Source: Oehlia diaphana
Lineage: Eukaryota; Glomeromycota; Glomeromycetes; Glomerales; Glomeraceae
DNA: 22,780 bases
NCBI GenBank assembly: GCA_003833135.1
Contig: QZLH01000075.1
Span: forward strand, 171,963 to 194,742
Reading direction: 5' to 3'
The stretch's first letter is position 1. Each line of letters starts with the position of its first letter. The notes beneath the pieces were generated by a model. The model was not told the DNA's origin. It ran no database searches and saw nothing but the letters and a program-made list of their open reading frames with translations. The position numbers and the translations under genes are program-made. Shown here piece after piece: positions 19,592 to 22,780 of this stretch.

Positions 19592-20609
19592 TCAGCCTTT
19601 GCAATATAATATACAAAAAAATAAAAATATATAATAAGCTTGTAACCTGTATAATCTAATTAATGTGATATCTGAGCTTGAATTGAGTTTGGCAAATTGA
19701 TTCATTAAAGTCTTCAATATTTTCATAATCTTTATACAATCATTTAGTCCACTGACTTTAATTATAGAGATTTCTTTATCTTCTTCTCTCATACTAATTA
19801 TTATATCAATCTTTTTTTCTGAAAATTGGTATTCATCATCCTTTTTATTAAAATTAATATATCTGTTGTAAATACTTTGAGACAGGTTTCTCCATATGAG
19901 ATAAGCCAATCTTTTTTCTTTTTGTTAAAGAAATAACCAAGAATGAATGTTAAAATATTTATGATATAGGTTCTTTTAGATATAGAATTATTAAACAAAT
20001 TTACATCATCAATTAATTCTATCCTATATAAATTAGTTTCATTAGTGTTATTACACTTCTCAATAAATCAAATAGTCAAATAAAATATATTTACATATGC
20101 TTTACAAAATGTAACATAACCCCTTTTCAAATGAAACAATTTTTTCAGTATTTTGATTAAGATTTTCTTTGGTTTTCTTAATATTATGACAAATAATACT
20201 TTTCAGCAATAACTTAATCTCTTAGTCTATATTATCATTTGTGTCTACTTTTGCCTTCTTTATTTCTTTATGTATTTGTGTAATAATACTTTATTTAATA
20301 TTTCTAAGAAACTTTCTTTATCGTTTAAATTAAAAAAATAATGTCATAATATTCTGGATTGGCTTTAGATAGATTTGCATCAAACTGATATTTTGTCAAC
20401 TTTTCTTTGATATTAATTCTGCTAATAATCCAATCTATACTTTTTCCGCTGATAATAGTTAATTTTGCATTGAATTCATTACCTTTTTCATCTTTATCAT
20501 GGTCAATCTATTTTTCAACTATAAAAAAATTTGATTCAGATATCTTATAAATGTGAACTAGAAAAGTATCATAAAATGAATTCTCTTTTTCATCTCCTGA
20601 TGCAATATT
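19592..20609 (-). pseudogene. Decayed gene of unknown family
   Basis: A chain of minus-strand frames with coding-like texture, broken by stops and frameshifts. The best piece runs 20609-20325 as 95 codons in one frame with a single TAG (20508-20510). Further pieces follow: one of about 20 codons just below 20325, a Lys-rich stretch, then 19998-19801 (with hydrophobic IINILTFILGYFF) overlapped in another frame by 19909-19592. I recognise no domain. It lies right next to the Tc1 element (41 bp from its end), with the 3' end of the gene toward the insertion. It is probably one old gene or an element ORF. Confidence 0.45.
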
Positions 20610-21074
20610 TCATTTAGGAGTTCGTGGCTATTATTTGTAGTTGTCCTAAAGTATTAAATCACAAAATAATCCGTTCTGATTCTTGCAATTTTAAACAAAA
20701 AAATGTAAGCATATACCAAATTCTTATAATCTGTTTAGAGATGCTTAGTGATTTTATAATCATTCAATGTATAGCAAACTTTTGCTATTATGCTTGTAGT
20801 ATTTTTAGCTATATCTTTGATTTTATGTTAATAATTACAATGTATAAGAAGAAAGGAAAGGTAGATGATAAATTCACTCAGAACAAAGTAAAATAAAATA
20901 CTTTATTAATAATTTCATTAATTTTATTTTCAACTGTAGCTTTAGTATATTTTCTTAATGTTTCTTCCAAATCATCATGTTTACAATATTTTTTAGTTTT
21001 TTTAATTATAAGAAACTGGCAATTGTAAGTAAATGTTAAATATAATAGAACAAATATTAAAATTAATCACACAG
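20610..21074. other. AT-rich region, nothing supported
   Basis: A 90-codon plus-strand frame here lacks an ATG start and is only a hydrophobic AT-rich translation. No repeat or RNA gene was seen. Confidence 0.35.
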
Positions 21075-21305
21075 TCACATATATCATAATGGGATCTTTA
21101 GGTCCAAACTATAACATGCTATCTACTTCAGGTAAGCAGAGAAATATCCATCAATTGATAAAGTTAACAGAGTATAACTTTGCAAAAAAAATTGATAGCA
21201 TAATCACATATGAATAGTGAAACTTTTAGATCTGGACTATAACATATTATTCACTTCAGGCAAGCAGAGAAATGTCCATCAATTAATAGAATCTGCAGGA
21301 TACAG
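21075..21305 (+). repeat. Diverged duplication, period about 128 bp
   Basis: Two copies (about 21075-21203 and 21204-21305) share ACTATAACAT, ACTTCAGG(T/C)AAGCAGAGAAAT and TCCATCAATT in order at a spacing of 128-129 bp. Differences are mostly transitions. Copy 1 opens an ATG frame of 42 codons (from 21089), but copy 2 has a stop in that frame. Origin unknown. Confidence 0.7.
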
Positions 21306-22780
21306 TTACATCATCTTAATATAACAGATATAAAACAGACCTTTAGCTGTTTCTTGATAACTTATGTCTTACACCACTTACAACTATCTTTATTAACATG
21401 ATTAAGGAGCATTTTGAGTTCACTTACCAGTGTTTTATATACTTCATCAAGTAATAAAAGCTGAATATTTTAATAATAAAATAAAGATTCCAATTCGCTA
21501 TATTTTCCCATTATGTAGAATTTCGCTCCTAGTATTCTAATAGGAGAAAATATACATTAATGTTTATTAGTATGAAATGAAAGGATATCATGAACTTATT
21601 TGGATAATTAAGTTACTTTTTATTCTCAAATAAATAAAGAATTTATTACATTGTGTAAAAATTTTTATGATTCTTTTTTCGCAAAAATGAGAATCAATTG
21701 TTGCATATATAAGCATAGTGCTGATTGCAAAATGATACAAAGTTACTTTCTTAATGCATTTATAAGTAAAATATCAAGATATCCCTTAAATCTGTGCAGA
21801 TTGCCATTCATACAATTATTGCATCACAGAATATGCATCTAATATTTCATTAAATAGGATTTTTAACTCTTACACATGTTTATATATTTGTACATAAAAA
21901 TAATAATTTATTTTTTTTTGATGCAATATAAATCTTTGATAAAGCTTGTTGTGATTTTATTTTTTGTTTGTTTATATCATATTTAAAAAATCTATTTAAT
22001 AATAAAAAATTCTTATTTATTTTAAAAATTAGTCAAATTTTATTATTTAAAAATCAGAAAGAAAGTGGAAAAACTTTTAGTGACTTTTCTAATCTCTTAT
22101 TAATAAATATTTCTATTTTAGTATTGTTAGAACTATTTTAGTTAAACCTTATTTTGTTATCTCTTAAATTGTGTTGCAGGAAATTTACCCGTAATTTCTA
22201 AATTAGGATAAATGACCCTATAAAAAATTCTTTAATTTTGGCCAGATCATCACATAATTTTACAGCCAAATTGATCTACATTCTGGCCATAAATTGTATA
22301 AGTTAAATATGTGGTTGATCATTAAAATTGGATGAGAAATTAACCCGTAAAAATAGTATCAGAATTTTTATATAATGAAATCTAAACTTTTCTTACCATA
22401 TTTTTTTCTCTATTTAAATATTTATTATAACTTTTTAATTTTTATGAGTATATAATTAAAATGCGTAATAAAATTTTCATTAAGATTCTATATAAAGTTA
22501 AAATTCTACTTTTAAACATCAAATATCATATTAACAAAAGTTATTTCTTATACCGAATTCTACATATTCTATTAAGCTTTTATATAGCTACAATTAATTA
22601 TTAATGAAATCGCCAAAGTTAAGTGCAAAGATTTTTAAATTTTTATGATTATCTTAAAATACAACTTTTGACCAATGGGTAATTTTTAATTTTCTAATAT
22701 ATAATTAATAAATGATAATAATTTCTGTACAATATATAATTTAACCTATTTTGGAAAAAAAATTTTATTAAAATTGCTTT
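21306..22780. other. AT-rich region to the window end, no gene seen
   Basis: All frames are stop-rich. The 63-codon frame at 21651-21842 starts without ATG and has no domain. A patch around 22185-22350 is less A/T-homopolymeric (for example TTGGCCAGATCATCACA and ACATTCTGGCCATAAATT, partly inverted around GGCCA) and could be a repeat fragment, but I cannot define ends. Confidence 0.35.

Noticed and set aside
20624..20896. 90-codon hydrophobic plus-strand ORF as a membrane protein
   Set aside because: No ATG at the start, and the hydrophobicity is what A/T-rich codons give by default.

Overview
The window looks like a draft nuclear scaffold from an early-diverging filamentous fungus. The best fit is an arbuscular mycorrhizal fungus of the Rhizophagus type (Glomeromycotina), but this is inferred from style and not proven. 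The DNA is very AT-rich with long poly-A and poly-T tracts. Genes are split by many short GT-AG introns (about 60-120 bp). One 352-bp run of N is present. The gene content (septin, secreted M28 aminopeptidase, fungal-style membrane-anchored GH9) is fungal.

Layout. 1-1642: AT-rich, no gene, promoter side of the first gene. 1643-3657 (+): nine-exon secreted M28 aminopeptidase of the leucine aminopeptidase/AAP type, 388 aa, with all metal ligands. 3691-3829: 20-bp tandem array. 4861-4930 and 5300-5700: G-rich arrays with TTAGGG-like units, separated by an unrelated segment of about 350 bp. 6317-7495 (+): two-exon septin, 333 aa, ending in a poly-T-rich 3' region. 7500-9625: no gene, but a tRNA-like B-box relic (about 9325-9398). 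9626-11961 (-): five-exon GH9 endoglucanase, 657 aa, with signal peptide, catalytic domain, one transmembrane anchor and a cytoplasmic tail of repeated S-R-P-N-S motifs. One exon is only 16 nt long and encodes the catalytic DAGD motif. 12078-12664: assembly gap with near-identical sequence on both sides. 14065-15501: small decayed coding scraps and a 91-bp tandem duplication. 15500-18230: extremely AT-rich DNA with two foldback (inverted-repeat) structures. 18234-19551: a complete but dead Tc1/mariner element with a DD34E transposase carrying five stops and one frameshift. 19592-20609 (-): a decayed unknown gene. 21075-21305: a diverged 128-bp duplication. The rest is unresolved AT-rich DNA.

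The three intact genes do not form a pathway. The aminopeptidase and the GH9 act outside the cell or at its surface, on peptides and beta-1,4-glucan. The septin is a cytoskeletal GTP-binding protein. The left half (1-12 kb) is gene-bearing and the right half (14-22.8 kb) is a transposon graveyard. I see no convincing new multi-gene system. The most unusual items are the membrane-anchored GH9 with its micro-exon and RPxS-repeat tail, the telomere-like G-rich arrays, and the pattern of stops in the dead Tc1 element.
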